A DNA stretch of 18,589 nt from contig PMUF01000288.1 in the NCBI GenBank assembly GCA_003167015.1, forward strand, positions 1-18,589, written 5' to 3'. Positions 6,642-14,434 of the stretch are shown in pieces. The notes beneath the pieces are model-generated. The model was not told where the DNA came from. It worked only from the letters and a program-made list of their open reading frames with translations, and did not search any database. This stretch comes from Chitinophagaceae bacterium. GTDB taxonomy: Bacteria; Bacteroidota; Bacteroidia; Chitinophagales; Chitinophagaceae. The translations under genes were made by a program, and so were the position numbers. Numbering within the stretch: the first letter of the stretch is position 1; the number at the start of each line of letters is the position of its first letter.

Positions 6642-9521
6642 ATGAAACCCATCCGCCTGGCCCACCATGTCATTGCCTGCTTGTCGCTGATCTTCGCCCT
6701 GCTCTTTCAACCCCGACAATCGCTGGCCCGTACAGCCGATCCGACCGATTCAACCTTTAAAGATTGGTATTATACCCCTACGGGTGTTTTCGGCAGATTA
6801 CCCCTCGCTAATCCGAAATACAGAACGTATGTGAAGATCACCCGCCCGTCGGCCAACCTCGTCACCGTGCAAAAATTCAATCCGGCCGGGATACTGATCA
6901 ATACATTCTATGTGAATTTTCTCAATGGTCAGATCAGCCTGCTTACGCAAACCAACCAATGGGGTGAATCTTTCGACTCGACCTGGTTTAAACCCGACGG
7001 GCCCGGTCAGTTCATCGTCACGGAAAAACTGCGCGGTGTCAACCCCAACCTTCCCTGCAAGGCATTGCGGTTAACGTATAAAAACAACCTGTTGCAGGAT
7101 ATGCTTTGTTTGACGGATTCCACCAAACCCGGTCCCAACCAGGAAGGGGTGGCGCATTACGTATACGAACGATACAGCGATCCGGCCTTATTCGGCCTCA
7201 TTAAAACAGCAACCTATTTCACCGACATCGATATGCCAGCCATCTCCCGGAATACGGGCTGCCACAAACTGGTCAATGAGTATGATAAAGACGCCAACCT
7301 GGTCGACATTTCGACTTACGGGCCCGATGACAAACCTATGGCCGACCAATGGGGCGCCTTCAGGACCAGGATGAAATATGATCATGATGACAACCTGACG
7401 GAGACCGATTACTTCGATGGGAAAGGGTCGCTGACCACTACCGCCTACGGGTACGCCCAGGCAGTAAAGGAATATAAAAAAGGCTTTGTCACAAAAGAAA
7501 CGTTCTATAACAGAGACAACATCATCATTACGGCGAGCCGCCTGGCCGACTCCGTCGCCATCATCGAACACCGGTACGATCAGTCCGGCAACGAGACGGA
7601 GAGGGATTACTATGATCCGCTGGGACAGGACATGGACAATACCGAAGGCATGCATAAGATATTGTTGGAATATTCAGCCAACGCCATGCTGATCCGCGGA
7701 AGGGGTGTCTCCATTCATTCGTCTCAGGCTACAAAAATCGTGACATACGTCTGGACCCGGTTTACCCGCGATGAAAAAGGCCGGGAGATAGCCACTTCCG
7801 ATATATCAGAAAACAACCTGGTAATACCCAACCGGGAGGAAGGCGCTAATATCACTAAGTATCGATATGACAATTGGGGCCGGGTCGTCTCGACTTCCTT
7901 TTGGCAAAACGATTCTGTCAAAACACTCGGGTTGGATGGATACCATGAAAGGATTTCCCGGTATAACGAAGATGGACAATTGATAGAATCCGACAACTAT
8001 GACGAACAAGGCAAACCTACCAAATCCTTTACCGGCTATTCAAGACAGGTCATCCATTACAATGACCAGGGGCTGGTGTCGGAACTTGAATATGATGACG
8101 GCAATACCCCGGTATTAATGGAAGACAAAAACACCTATAGTTCGCATTTTCATAGTGTCCGATATAAATATGATTGGTTCAACAGGGTCAGGCAACTGGA
8201 TTATTATGATTGTGCGGGCCAGCCGGTCAATGCATTACTGTGGTTCCCCGATAACAAAAATCTGACCGGCCAGCGACTGGAATTCAAATATGCCGGGCCG
8301 GCCCTCGCGGAAGAGGATATCCACGACCTGGGTGATATCGCCCAGCCGGTGGTGCTCGATTGCATGTTTGGAAAATTTGTACCCCCCTCCGGCGTGGCCA
8401 GGATACCGGTAAAATATTTACAGCGGTGGCATAGCAGCAAGCCGGCGAAGACCTATCATGGCAGTATCCAGCCTACCTCCCCATTTTATGATGACCAGAT
8501 GGCCTTTATCGGTCAGGACAGCATCCTGATTTTTTTGAATGGCTACGCTTCGAGACTAACAGGGATGGCCTGTGCGGAATTATACCGGCTGGCCCGGGTA
8601 AATAAATTTTATCAGCTCGATGGCGTGATCACGGATTACTATATCGACAATGATTCGGTGGCGGAACGCCTTACCTATGACGCCGGGGATCTGACCGGCC
8701 CCTGCATTTTTTATTATCCGAATGGCCAGATAAAGGAGATGGGACTCTACGGCAAGAACGCAAGAACAGGGAGATGGGAGTATTTCTATGACAACGGCCA
8801 AAAGGAAAAGACGATCATTTTCACCGATATGGGCCCGCGTTTGCTGGAGTGTTACTCGCCCAATGGACAGGTCCTTGCCGAAAAAGGCAACGGCCGGTTT
8901 GAAGGGACTGTGCTGACCAACACGCTGTCAAGCCCTATTCAATACCCCGTGAAAGGCCCGATTAAAGACGGCCTGGCCGACGGGGAATGGACCGCGTACA
9001 GCCAGTTCATTGAGGGGCCGTCTAATGTAGAAGTCTTTTCCGCGGGAAATTTCAAATCCGGGACTTCCTTATCCCTGTCCGGCAAAACCAAATACGACAA
9101 AACCTGCGTCAGCCGTTTCGAAAGTCTTCATCCTTATGAAAAGCTCGACTACTATGGCCAGACTGTTAGCTGTGCCGACAGCGGCCCGAACTCATTTTCT
9201 GCGGATGCATTCGCCGGGCTTAAGCAAGGCTTCAAAAATGTCCTGCAAACCGGTCAGTACAAGGATTATACCGGGTGGGTTTTTCTGGACCTGCTCATCG
9301 GTACCTCAGGCGAGATAGACCAGAAGGTTGTCCGGTTATCACAGCAAAATGATGCCTTTGAGAAGGGCATCCGCGACATGCTGGATCATGTGCAGTATCA
9401 GCCGTGGAGCCGCAAGGGCCAGAATATGGCTTATGAAAAATTCTATATCGTCCTGGTAGGCGGCGGCAACTTCGTCATTCCGGAAGAACTACTGACCAAC
9501 GAGAGGCGCGTCTTCCGTTAG
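6642..9521 (+). CDS. Secreted YD-like / MORN-like repeat protein with TonB-like C-terminal domain
   Basis: A 959-residue exported protein; residues 1-29 form a signal peptide ending near QSLA. Residues about 205-530 hold spaced YD-repeat-like units of the form Y(D/N)..G..(x)6Y(D), for example at 214, 246, 312, 408, 441, 473 and 508. These resemble the beta-hairpin units of RHS/YD proteins, but there is no RHS core or toxin tip. Residues about 660-785 contain MORN-like units (FYYPNGQIKEMGLY at 690, TGRWEYFYDNGQKEKTI at 709, YSPNGQVLAEKGNGRFEGT at 738, GLADGEWTAY at 777), as in YwqK-type proteins. The C-terminus (about 878-940: GWVFLDLLIGTSGEIDQKVV, a PWS..G segment, then FYIVLVGGG) fits the TonB C-terminal fold, though no transmembrane anchor remains after cleavage. 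It lies in a same-strand run after the AraC and lipoprotein genes. Function unknown; a surface or periplasmic scaffold is a reasonable guess. Confidence 0.75.
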   Translation: MKPIRLAHHVIACLSLIFALLFQPRQSLARTADPTDSTFKDWYYTPTGVFGRLPLANPKYRTYVKITRPSANLVTVQKFNPAGILINTFYVNFLNGQISLLTQTNQWGESFDSTWFKPDGPGQFIVTEKLRGVNPNLPCKALRLTYKNNLLQDMLCLTDSTKPGPNQEGVAHYVYERYSDPALFGLIKTATYFTDIDMPAISRNTGCHKLVNEYDKDANLVDISTYGPDDKPMADQWGAFRTRMKYDHDDNLTETDYFDGKGSLTTTAYGYAQAVKEYKKGFVTKETFYNRDNIIITASRLADSVAIIEHRYDQSGNETERDYYDPLGQDMDNTEGMHKILLEYSANAMLIRGRGVSIHSSQATKIVTYVWTRFTRDEKGREIATSDISENNLVIPNREEGANITKYRYDNWGRVVSTSFWQNDSVKTLGLDGYHERISRYNEDGQLIESDNYDEQGKPTKSFTGYSRQVIHYNDQGLVSELEYDDGNTPVLMEDKNTYSSHFHSVRYKYDWFNRVRQLDYYDCAGQPVNALLWFPDNKNLTGQRLEFKYAGPALAEEDIHDLGDIAQPVVLDCMFGKFVPPSGVARIPVKYLQRWHSSKPAKTYHGSIQPTSPFYDDQMAFIGQDSILIFLNGYASRLTGMACAELYRLARVNKFYQLDGVITDYYIDNDSVAERLTYDAGDLTGPCIFYYPNGQIKEMGLYGKNARTGRWEYFYDNGQKEKTIIFTDMGPRLLECYSPNGQVLAEKGNGRFEGTVLTNTLSSPIQYPVKGPIKDGLADGEWTAYSQFIEGPSNVEVFSAGNFKSGTSLSLSGKTKYDKTCVSRFESLHPYEKLDYYGQTVSCADSGPNSFSADAFAGLKQGFKNVLQTGQYKDYTGWVFLDLLIGTSGEIDQKVVRLSQQNDAFEKGIRDMLDHVQYQPWSRKGQNMAYEKFYIVLVGGGNFVIPEELLTNERRVFR

Positions 9522-9540
9522 CTCCTCCGTCGGCCCCGCA
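9515..9540 (+). repeat. GC-rich element spanning the stop codon, copy B
   Basis: Begins CCGTTAGC, covers the TAG stop of the 959-residue protein gene and ends CGCA. It matches 6548-6573 at 20 of 26 positions by eye. The rest of the 60-bp convergent gap to 9581 is C-rich without a clear T-tract terminator. Confidence 0.45.
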
Positions 9541-9581
9541 AGCCGTCCGCGCCCCCCGCGCCAGAACTTCGCTGCACTCGG

Positions 9582-12029
9582 TTATTCCGCCCTCAAACTC
9601 TCCACCGGATTCGCCGTCGCCGCCCGGATAGCCTGCCAGCTCACCGTCACGAGCGCGATCAACACCGCGCCGCCGCCCGCTACCGCATAGATCCACCACG
9701 ACATCGGCACGCGATAGGCGAAATCCTGCAGCCAATGGCGCATGAAATAATACGCCACCGGCGAAGCAATCACAATGGCGATCACCACCAGCCGGACAAA
9801 ATCCACCGACAGCATCGACACGATGTCCGTTACCGAAGCTCCCAGCACCTTCCGGACGCCGATCTCCTTTGTCCGCTGCTCGGCGATGAAGGCCGCCAGC
9901 CCGAAGAGACCCATACAAGAAATAAATATAGCGATAGCCATGGCGATGTTCATGATCCGGGCAGTCTTCTGCTCCTTCTCATATAGCCGGGCAATCGTCT
10001 CGTCGAAAAAGCTGTACTCGAATTTTTTGTCGGGATAGACTTCCTTCCAGGCTTTCTCCATCCGGGCCAGTATCGCCGACAAATGATCCGCCGATTGACC
10101 GCTGGTGGACAATTTTACACTGACCTCCCTTCCCCATCCCGGCTCCGTACTTAAGAAAAAGGGCGTAATCGGTTCGTGCAGCGACTGCGAATGAAAATCC
10201 CGGATGACCCCTACGATCGGGCCACCCGCATTGCCCCATCCGATATCCACCAGGTGGCCCAACGCATCCGCCGGATGCTTGAAACCCAATTGCCGCGCAC
10301 AGGTCTCATTGACGAGGAATTCTTTGATGGTATCCGAAGGGAACAGGTTGCGGCCTGCCACGATGTGCATTCCGTAGAGAGGAACATAGTCCGTATCGCT
10401 CATATCCAAAGAGGCACTGACCTTGTGGTCTGTAGTCCCTTTGATTTCGATAAAAGTACCGGGGTGCCCTTTGGCCGTAGGCGCCTCCATATGGCGGGTT
10501 ACCATCTGTACATCCGGCAGCTCCCGGAACTTCTGTGCCAGCACCGCCCGCTTGTCATTGGGTCCGCCCTCATCCGCCTTGATAATGACGATGGCATCAT
10601 GATCGAATCCCAGGTCCGTATTCAGTACATAATGGATCTGCCGCCCGATGATGATCGTACCGATAATAAAGATCAGCGAAATGGTAAACTGGAAGACGAT
10701 CAGCGATTTCCGCAAATAGCTTTTACGGTTCAGCTGCTGTATCCCCTGCCCCTTCAGGCTCAGCGCCGGCTGATAGGAGGACAGCACCCTGGCCGGATAG
10801 AACCCCGCCAGCAGACAGGTGACCACCACCATTACCGCCAGGAACAACAGCGTAGACCCCTGAAAAACGTCCAGCTTGACTCCCCGCGGAAGAAGGGACC
10901 GCAATGCGACGAGCAAAGGGTCTGCCAGCAACAGGGCCAGTGCCGTGGCGATCAGGACGATCAGCAATGCCTCGCTGAGAAATTGCAGGATGATCGCCGG
11001 CCGTCTGCCGCCCAATACTTTGCGGACCCCTATCTCCCGCGCCCTTTGTACGGATTGTGCGGTGGTCAGATTGATAAAATTGATCGCCGCGATCAGCAGG
11101 ATAAAGGCAGCAATCGCCGCCAGCCCATATAAGGTCGGCAGGCTGGCCTTCCGGGCGAAATCATCATCGTATTTTTCATTGAAATGAACATCCGCCAACG
11201 GCTGCAGCACCAGCGCCGTATTATATTCCTTGGGACCCACCTTATGCCGCGCCATAAAGGCCGGCAGCTGACGCTCTACCTGTGCCCTGGTAACACCGGG
11301 CGCCAGCTTGACGATCGACTGCACATCATAATCCCACATCCCCCAGGAATTATCAAACTGGTCTTTTAAAAAACTATGCGCGAGCGTAGAATAGGAAATG
11401 AAGTCGCCAAAAGCGTAATCACTACGCTGATCCCAGTCTGCCACGATACCCGACACCGTCACCCGTAGTGAATCCTTATAGATCAATTGCCGCCCAAGCC
11501 AATGGTCGGGGCTTTGCAGCCCAAAATATTTCGTGGCCTCCTTCCGTGACAATACAACCTTATATGGATCGTTCAGCGCCGTTGCCGCATTGCCCGCCAG
11601 CCACTGATAGTGAAAGATGTCGAAGAACTGCGGCTGCGCGATAATGATCGGCGATGCCTCCTCCCCGCGCTTTGCCTCGTCGAAGACCTGGTTTTCCCTC
11701 CCTTCACGCGGCACGCTGACCGCTGAATACAAATTGTCAAAAGCGGCTACTTCTTCGAAGCCGCTTAGCTCCGCGCGCGCTGCATTCGGCAGCGCCGTGG
11801 TGACGAAACCGAATGAATGTTCCCCATCGGGACCGGACGAGATCGCCACAAACCGGTAGATCCTGTCCCCATCCGGATGAAAGCGGTCATAGCTGAGTTC
11901 GAAACGAACCAGCAGGAAAATGATCAGGCAGACGGTGATGCCCAATGTCAGCCCCAGCACATTGATGCTCGTGTTGACTTTATGACGCACCAGGTTGCGC
12001 CAGGCCGTCCTGAAGTAGTTTTGGAACAT
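9582..12029 (-). CDS. MacB/FtsX-type ABC transporter permease, full length
   Basis: An 815-residue permease of the Bacteroidota MacB-like type. It has one N-terminal transmembrane helix (about 21-42) and a periplasmic MacB core (43-297). A first FtsX domain follows with helices at about 298-321, 351-372 and 391-412. Then come another helix (442-463), a second periplasmic domain, and a second FtsX domain with helices near 693-718, 743-763 and 779-799. The conserved cytoplasmic loop appears in both halves as REIGVRKVLG (331-340) and KEIGVRKVLG (722-731), and the chain ends in the family signature ANPVESLRAE. These proteins couple a cytosolic ATPase to envelope processes such as lipoprotein or peptide export, but no ATPase gene is in the window. 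A related permease begins at 17033. It is convergent with the YD/MORN gene and divergent from the OmpA-like gene. Confidence 0.92.
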   Translation of the reverse strand: MFQNYFRTAWRNLVRHKVNTSINVLGLTLGITVCLIIFLLVRFELSYDRFHPDGDRIYRFVAISSGPDGEHSFGFVTTALPNAARAELSGFEEVAAFDNLYSAVSVPREGRENQVFDEAKRGEEASPIIIAQPQFFDIFHYQWLAGNAATALNDPYKVVLSRKEATKYFGLQSPDHWLGRQLIYKDSLRVTVSGIVADWDQRSDYAFGDFISYSTLAHSFLKDQFDNSWGMWDYDVQSIVKLAPGVTRAQVERQLPAFMARHKVGPKEYNTALVLQPLADVHFNEKYDDDFARKASLPTLYGLAAIAAFILLIAAINFINLTTAQSVQRAREIGVRKVLGGRRPAIILQFLSEALLIVLIATALALLLADPLLVALRSLLPRGVKLDVFQGSTLLFLAVMVVVTCLLAGFYPARVLSSYQPALSLKGQGIQQLNRKSYLRKSLIVFQFTISLIFIIGTIIIGRQIHYVLNTDLGFDHDAIVIIKADEGGPNDKRAVLAQKFRELPDVQMVTRHMEAPTAKGHPGTFIEIKGTTDHKVSASLDMSDTDYVPLYGMHIVAGRNLFPSDTIKEFLVNETCARQLGFKHPADALGHLVDIGWGNAGGPIVGVIRDFHSQSLHEPITPFFLSTEPGWGREVSVKLSTSGQSADHLSAILARMEKAWKEVYPDKKFEYSFFDETIARLYEKEQKTARIMNIAMAIAIFISCMGLFGLAAFIAEQRTKEIGVRKVLGASVTDIVSMLSVDFVRLVVIAIVIASPVAYYFMRHWLQDFAYRVPMSWWIYAVAGGGAVLIALVTVSWQAIRAATANPVESLRAE

Positions 12030-12080
12030 GGTGCTGTCTTCGCCACCAATGCCATGCCCTTTTCCTTTTCAGTTGACTAT

Positions 12081-12111
12081 CATTAAATTATAGTTGATAC
12101 CCGCCGATCAA
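12081..12111 (-). promoter_or_regulatory. Candidate promoter for the MacB/FtsX permease
   Basis: On the minus strand TTGATC (complement of 12106-12111) is followed by TATAATTTAATG (complement of 12081-12092). TTG to TAATTTAA is spaced 18 bp, close to the -33/-7 spacing of Bacteroidota promoters, though the -7 box matches only partly. It is the most AT-rich part of the 186-bp divergent gap. Confidence 0.3.
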
Positions 12112-12201
12112 CTGTCCTCTTTCGATACAGCGGGTGTTCGTATCCTGGCAGCCGCCGGAATCCGCTGCCCGAATCCCCGTCTTCGGCCGCCGGACATTTA
12201 G

Positions 12202-12209
12202 TAGCTTTG
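12202..12209 (+). promoter_or_regulatory. Candidate -7 promoter box (TAGCTTTG) before the OmpA-like gene
   Basis: TAGCTTTG is an exact TAnnTTTG match ending 6 bp before the ATG at 12216. No convincing -33 TTTG is seen at the expected spacing. As at 6009, use of this box would give an almost leaderless message. Confidence 0.33.
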
Positions 12210-12215
12210 ATAGCC

Positions 12216-13124
12216 ATGCGCCTATTATCCTCTTGCCATTCCCTCATGCTGTGCCCGCTGTTGCTGATCGCCCCGCTGGCCCATTCACAGCAGCCACCGG
12301 CCCACACCCAGCAACCGCGCCGGGATACAGTCATCCTGCACTTTGGTTTCGACCGGTTTGCTGTAGAACCAACCTATGATAGCGTAGCGTTGAACCACTA
12401 TTTCAACAGCCCTGACTTTAACCGCAAATACATCGACTCCGTATATATCACCGGCTACACCGACACCATCGGGACTGACGCCTACAACCGGAAGCTCTCG
12501 GACCGGCGCGCCTTCGCCGCCTCCCGATGGCTGGACGCGGAACTGGCCAATACGACTCGTCATCCCCCCCGGACCCACATTCCCCAGCTCGATATAGCAT
12601 TGGGAAAGGGCAAGGCCCATACCCTGCAACTCAGCGACAGCGCCAACCGCCGCGCAGAGATCGTTATCTATTATCACGTCGATCCGGCACTAGCCGCAGC
12701 TCCGGCCAACCCCGACGCCCCGACGCACCCCGCCGATACAGCGGTCGCGCTACATAGGGACTCCACCCAGCCCACCGCCGTCATCTCCCTGCCCATCAAT
12801 TTTGTCGTCGATACCCCCGTCCCCACGGATGCCACCCAGCTTACCCTGCCCCGTTATGTCGACCAGCTGCGAAAATATGCCGACCACCGCATGGAGATCG
12901 ACGGCTTCTGTAACTCCCTGGGACCTCTCAGCGGCGCCGATGACCCGCTGTTCAAGCTGTCCGTCAACCGGGCAAAATTTATTTATGATTACCTGATCAA
13001 GGCCGGGTTCGATCCCGCTAAGCTCACCTACAAAGGCATGGGTAATGCCTCCCCCGTCAATCCCGACCCCGTCACCAGACAGCAAATGGATGCCAACATG
13101 CGCGTCGAAATAAAGGTGTATTGA
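12216..13124 (+). CDS. Exported protein with two OmpA-like domains
   Basis: A 302-residue protein with a signal peptide of about 24 residues (hydrophobic SLMLCPLLLIAPLAHS, then QQ). The first OmpA-like domain (about 38-155) has the full peptidoglycan-binding pattern: GYTDTIGTDAYNRKLSDRRA at 80-99 and NRRAEIVI at 144-151. After a Pro/Ala-rich linker (155-187), a second, degenerate copy (about 188-302) has GFCNSLGP in place of GYTDTIG, then LSVNRAKFIYDYLIKAGFD (248-266) and NMRVEIKV at the end. No beta-barrel or lipobox is evident, so it is probably soluble in the periplasm. OmpA-like domains bind diaminopimelate-containing peptidoglycan. An upstream in-frame TTG at 12207 is possible, but the ATG at 12216 gives a cleaner signal peptide. 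It is divergent from the permease gene. Confidence 0.82.
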   Translation: MRLLSSCHSLMLCPLLLIAPLAHSQQPPAHTQQPRRDTVILHFGFDRFAVEPTYDSVALNHYFNSPDFNRKYIDSVYITGYTDTIGTDAYNRKLSDRRAFAASRWLDAELANTTRHPPRTHIPQLDIALGKGKAHTLQLSDSANRRAEIVIYYHVDPALAAAPANPDAPTHPADTAVALHRDSTQPTAVISLPINFVVDTPVPTDATQLTLPRYVDQLRKYADHRMEIDGFCNSLGPLSGADDPLFKLSVNRAKFIYDYLIKAGFDPAKLTYKGMGNASPVNPDPVTRQQMDANMRVEIKVY

Positions 13125-13202
13125 TCACAATTGCTTAATTACCGGCTGTGCCCTTTATGCTTTAACTTGTAGCTACCATTTCATCATTAAACCTCCATCA
13201 AT

Positions 13203-14315
13203 ATGTCAACTCCCGTCAAAACCTCCCAAGCGGAACTGATCACTCACCGGATCCATTTCGATCCCTTTGCCGCAGCCAAAGCCGCCAACACCCGACTCCC
13301 TGCCGTTCAGATCCCTGCCACGTTCTGGAGCGGATTGCAGCCCACTGTCAACCGTATCACCGTCAAGGCCGGCACTCCATTGCCGAAGGCCGATGTTCTC
13401 GTCATTACCTGGACCACCGCGGAAGCGCAGACCCTCTCTGCCGTCTTCACATCCAACCATGATTTCCAGGCCACCTGGTACCCCTATACCTATGGCGCCA
13501 AGGCTTTACTGAGCGAAATTCCTGCCGCACTCCTCAACGAAAAGGCCAATGCGGACAGCCTGGGGAAAGGCATCATCGGTTATTTCAATGTGGTGACGGT
13601 GAATGGAAAGACCGTCGTACTCTTCAAATCGGAGCTGCATCCTTCGGAGGATGGGAACCAATTGCCGGTCATCGGTCTCATCAATCAGGCCGCAGCTGAG
13701 GTGGCCCCTTCGCTGCTGATCACCACCGGGACGGCCGGCGCCATCGGATCATCCCTGGAGGCAGGCGATGCAGTCATCACGAATACGGCAAGATTCTATC
13801 TCACCAACCCGGCGAGCTATGCCGCCTATCCGGGTATCACCAACAGCGTGCAGCTGACGGCGCCTCCCATCACCTTTTCATCGACATATATCACCAAATG
13901 CAATCAGCAGATCACTACACTGATCGAGCCCGATCTCACAACGATAGCTAAGGAAAAGGATTACCCCGGTCCGACCCGCAACCCCACCATCTTTTACAAC
14001 AATGTCCCCGGGACCAAGGTATTCGACGTCGTCTCTTCCAACGGCTTTTCGCTCGATGACAAGAATGACACCGACGGATTGCAGCAGCTCGGCTCCGTCA
14101 ATGACATGGATGACGCTTTTATTTTCTATGGGCTGGCGCAAAATGCGGGTACGGCAAAGCTGCCCTGGCTGTCCATCCGGAATATCTCCGAGCCCCAGGC
14201 CCCCAATCTGTCGAAGACCACCCTGACCGAATGGGAGAATATGTATGATGCGTATGGAACGTATACGACATACAATAGTGCTTTGGGGTGCTGGGCAGTG
14301 ATCTGCGGGTTGTGA
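13203..14315 (+). CDS. Nucleoside phosphorylase superfamily-like protein (divergent)
   Basis: A 370-residue cytoplasmic protein without a signal peptide. Its core resembles the PNP/UDP (MTAN) nucleoside phosphorylase fold. ADVLVITWTTAEAQTL (63-78) matches the opening strand and helix. LLITTGTAGAIGSSLEAGDAVI (171-192) matches the phosphate-binding GTAGG..GDVV region. VNDMDDAFIFYGLA (299-312) sits where enzymes carry the ribose-binding M-E motif, and WLSIRNISEP (322-331) matches the following IR.ISD strand. The Met-Glu motif reads Met302-Asp303, and the small-residue stretch after it is replaced by Phe-Ile-Phe-Tyr, so the base pocket differs from known enzymes. The N-terminal 60 residues are not recognised. 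It might act on an unusual nucleoside or sense one; a catalytic role is not certain. It is 78 bp after the OmpA-like gene on the same strand, which need not imply a shared role. Confidence 0.62.
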   Translation: MSTPVKTSQAELITHRIHFDPFAAAKAANTRLPAVQIPATFWSGLQPTVNRITVKAGTPLPKADVLVITWTTAEAQTLSAVFTSNHDFQATWYPYTYGAKALLSEIPAALLNEKANADSLGKGIIGYFNVVTVNGKTVVLFKSELHPSEDGNQLPVIGLINQAAAEVAPSLLITTGTAGAIGSSLEAGDAVITNTARFYLTNPASYAAYPGITNSVQLTAPPITFSSTYITKCNQQITTLIEPDLTTIAKEKDYPGPTRNPTIFYNNVPGTKVFDVVSSNGFSLDDKNDTDGLQQLGSVNDMDDAFIFYGLAQNAGTAKLPWLSIRNISEPQAPNLSKTTLTEWENMYDAYGTYTTYNSALGCWAVICGL

Positions 14316-14316
14316 C

Positions 14317-14395
14317 CTTGCGCCGGTTGCGCGGCTCCGGGGGCTTGCGCCGGCGCCGGCAGCTTGCATCTGCCGCGGAGTCTTGCGCCGGCGCC
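14317..14395 (+). repeat. Three GC-rich CTTGCGCCGG repeats in the gap before the AlkD-like gene
   Basis: CTTGCGCCGG starts at 14317, 14344 and 14382; the last two extend to CTTGCGCCGGCGCC. Between them, CGGCAG (14357-14362) and CTGCCG (14370-14375) can form a hairpin with a 7-nt loop. The block fills most of the 119-bp gap between the phosphorylase-like and AlkD-like genes. It lacks a T-tract, so it does not look like a standard terminator. Confidence 0.7.
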
Positions 14396-14434
14396 CCCCA
14401 TTTCGTATCTTCGGGAAACACCAAAACCTGTGGT

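Noticed and set aside
6642..9521. RHS-type polymorphic toxin or YwqK-type antitoxin
   Set aside because: The YD-like and MORN-like units are present, but there is no RHS core cage motif, no variable toxin tip and no partner toxin or immunity gene. The C-terminus is TonB-like instead.
10176..11132. Open frame of 318 codons on the plus strand
   Set aside because: Antisense to the well-supported permease at 9582-12029. The product is low-complexity, Arg/Gln-rich and has no family resemblance.
14317..14395. CRISPR-like array or terminator
   Set aside because: The three repeats are only 10-14 bp with unequal spacing and no cas genes are present. There is no T-tract after the hairpin.
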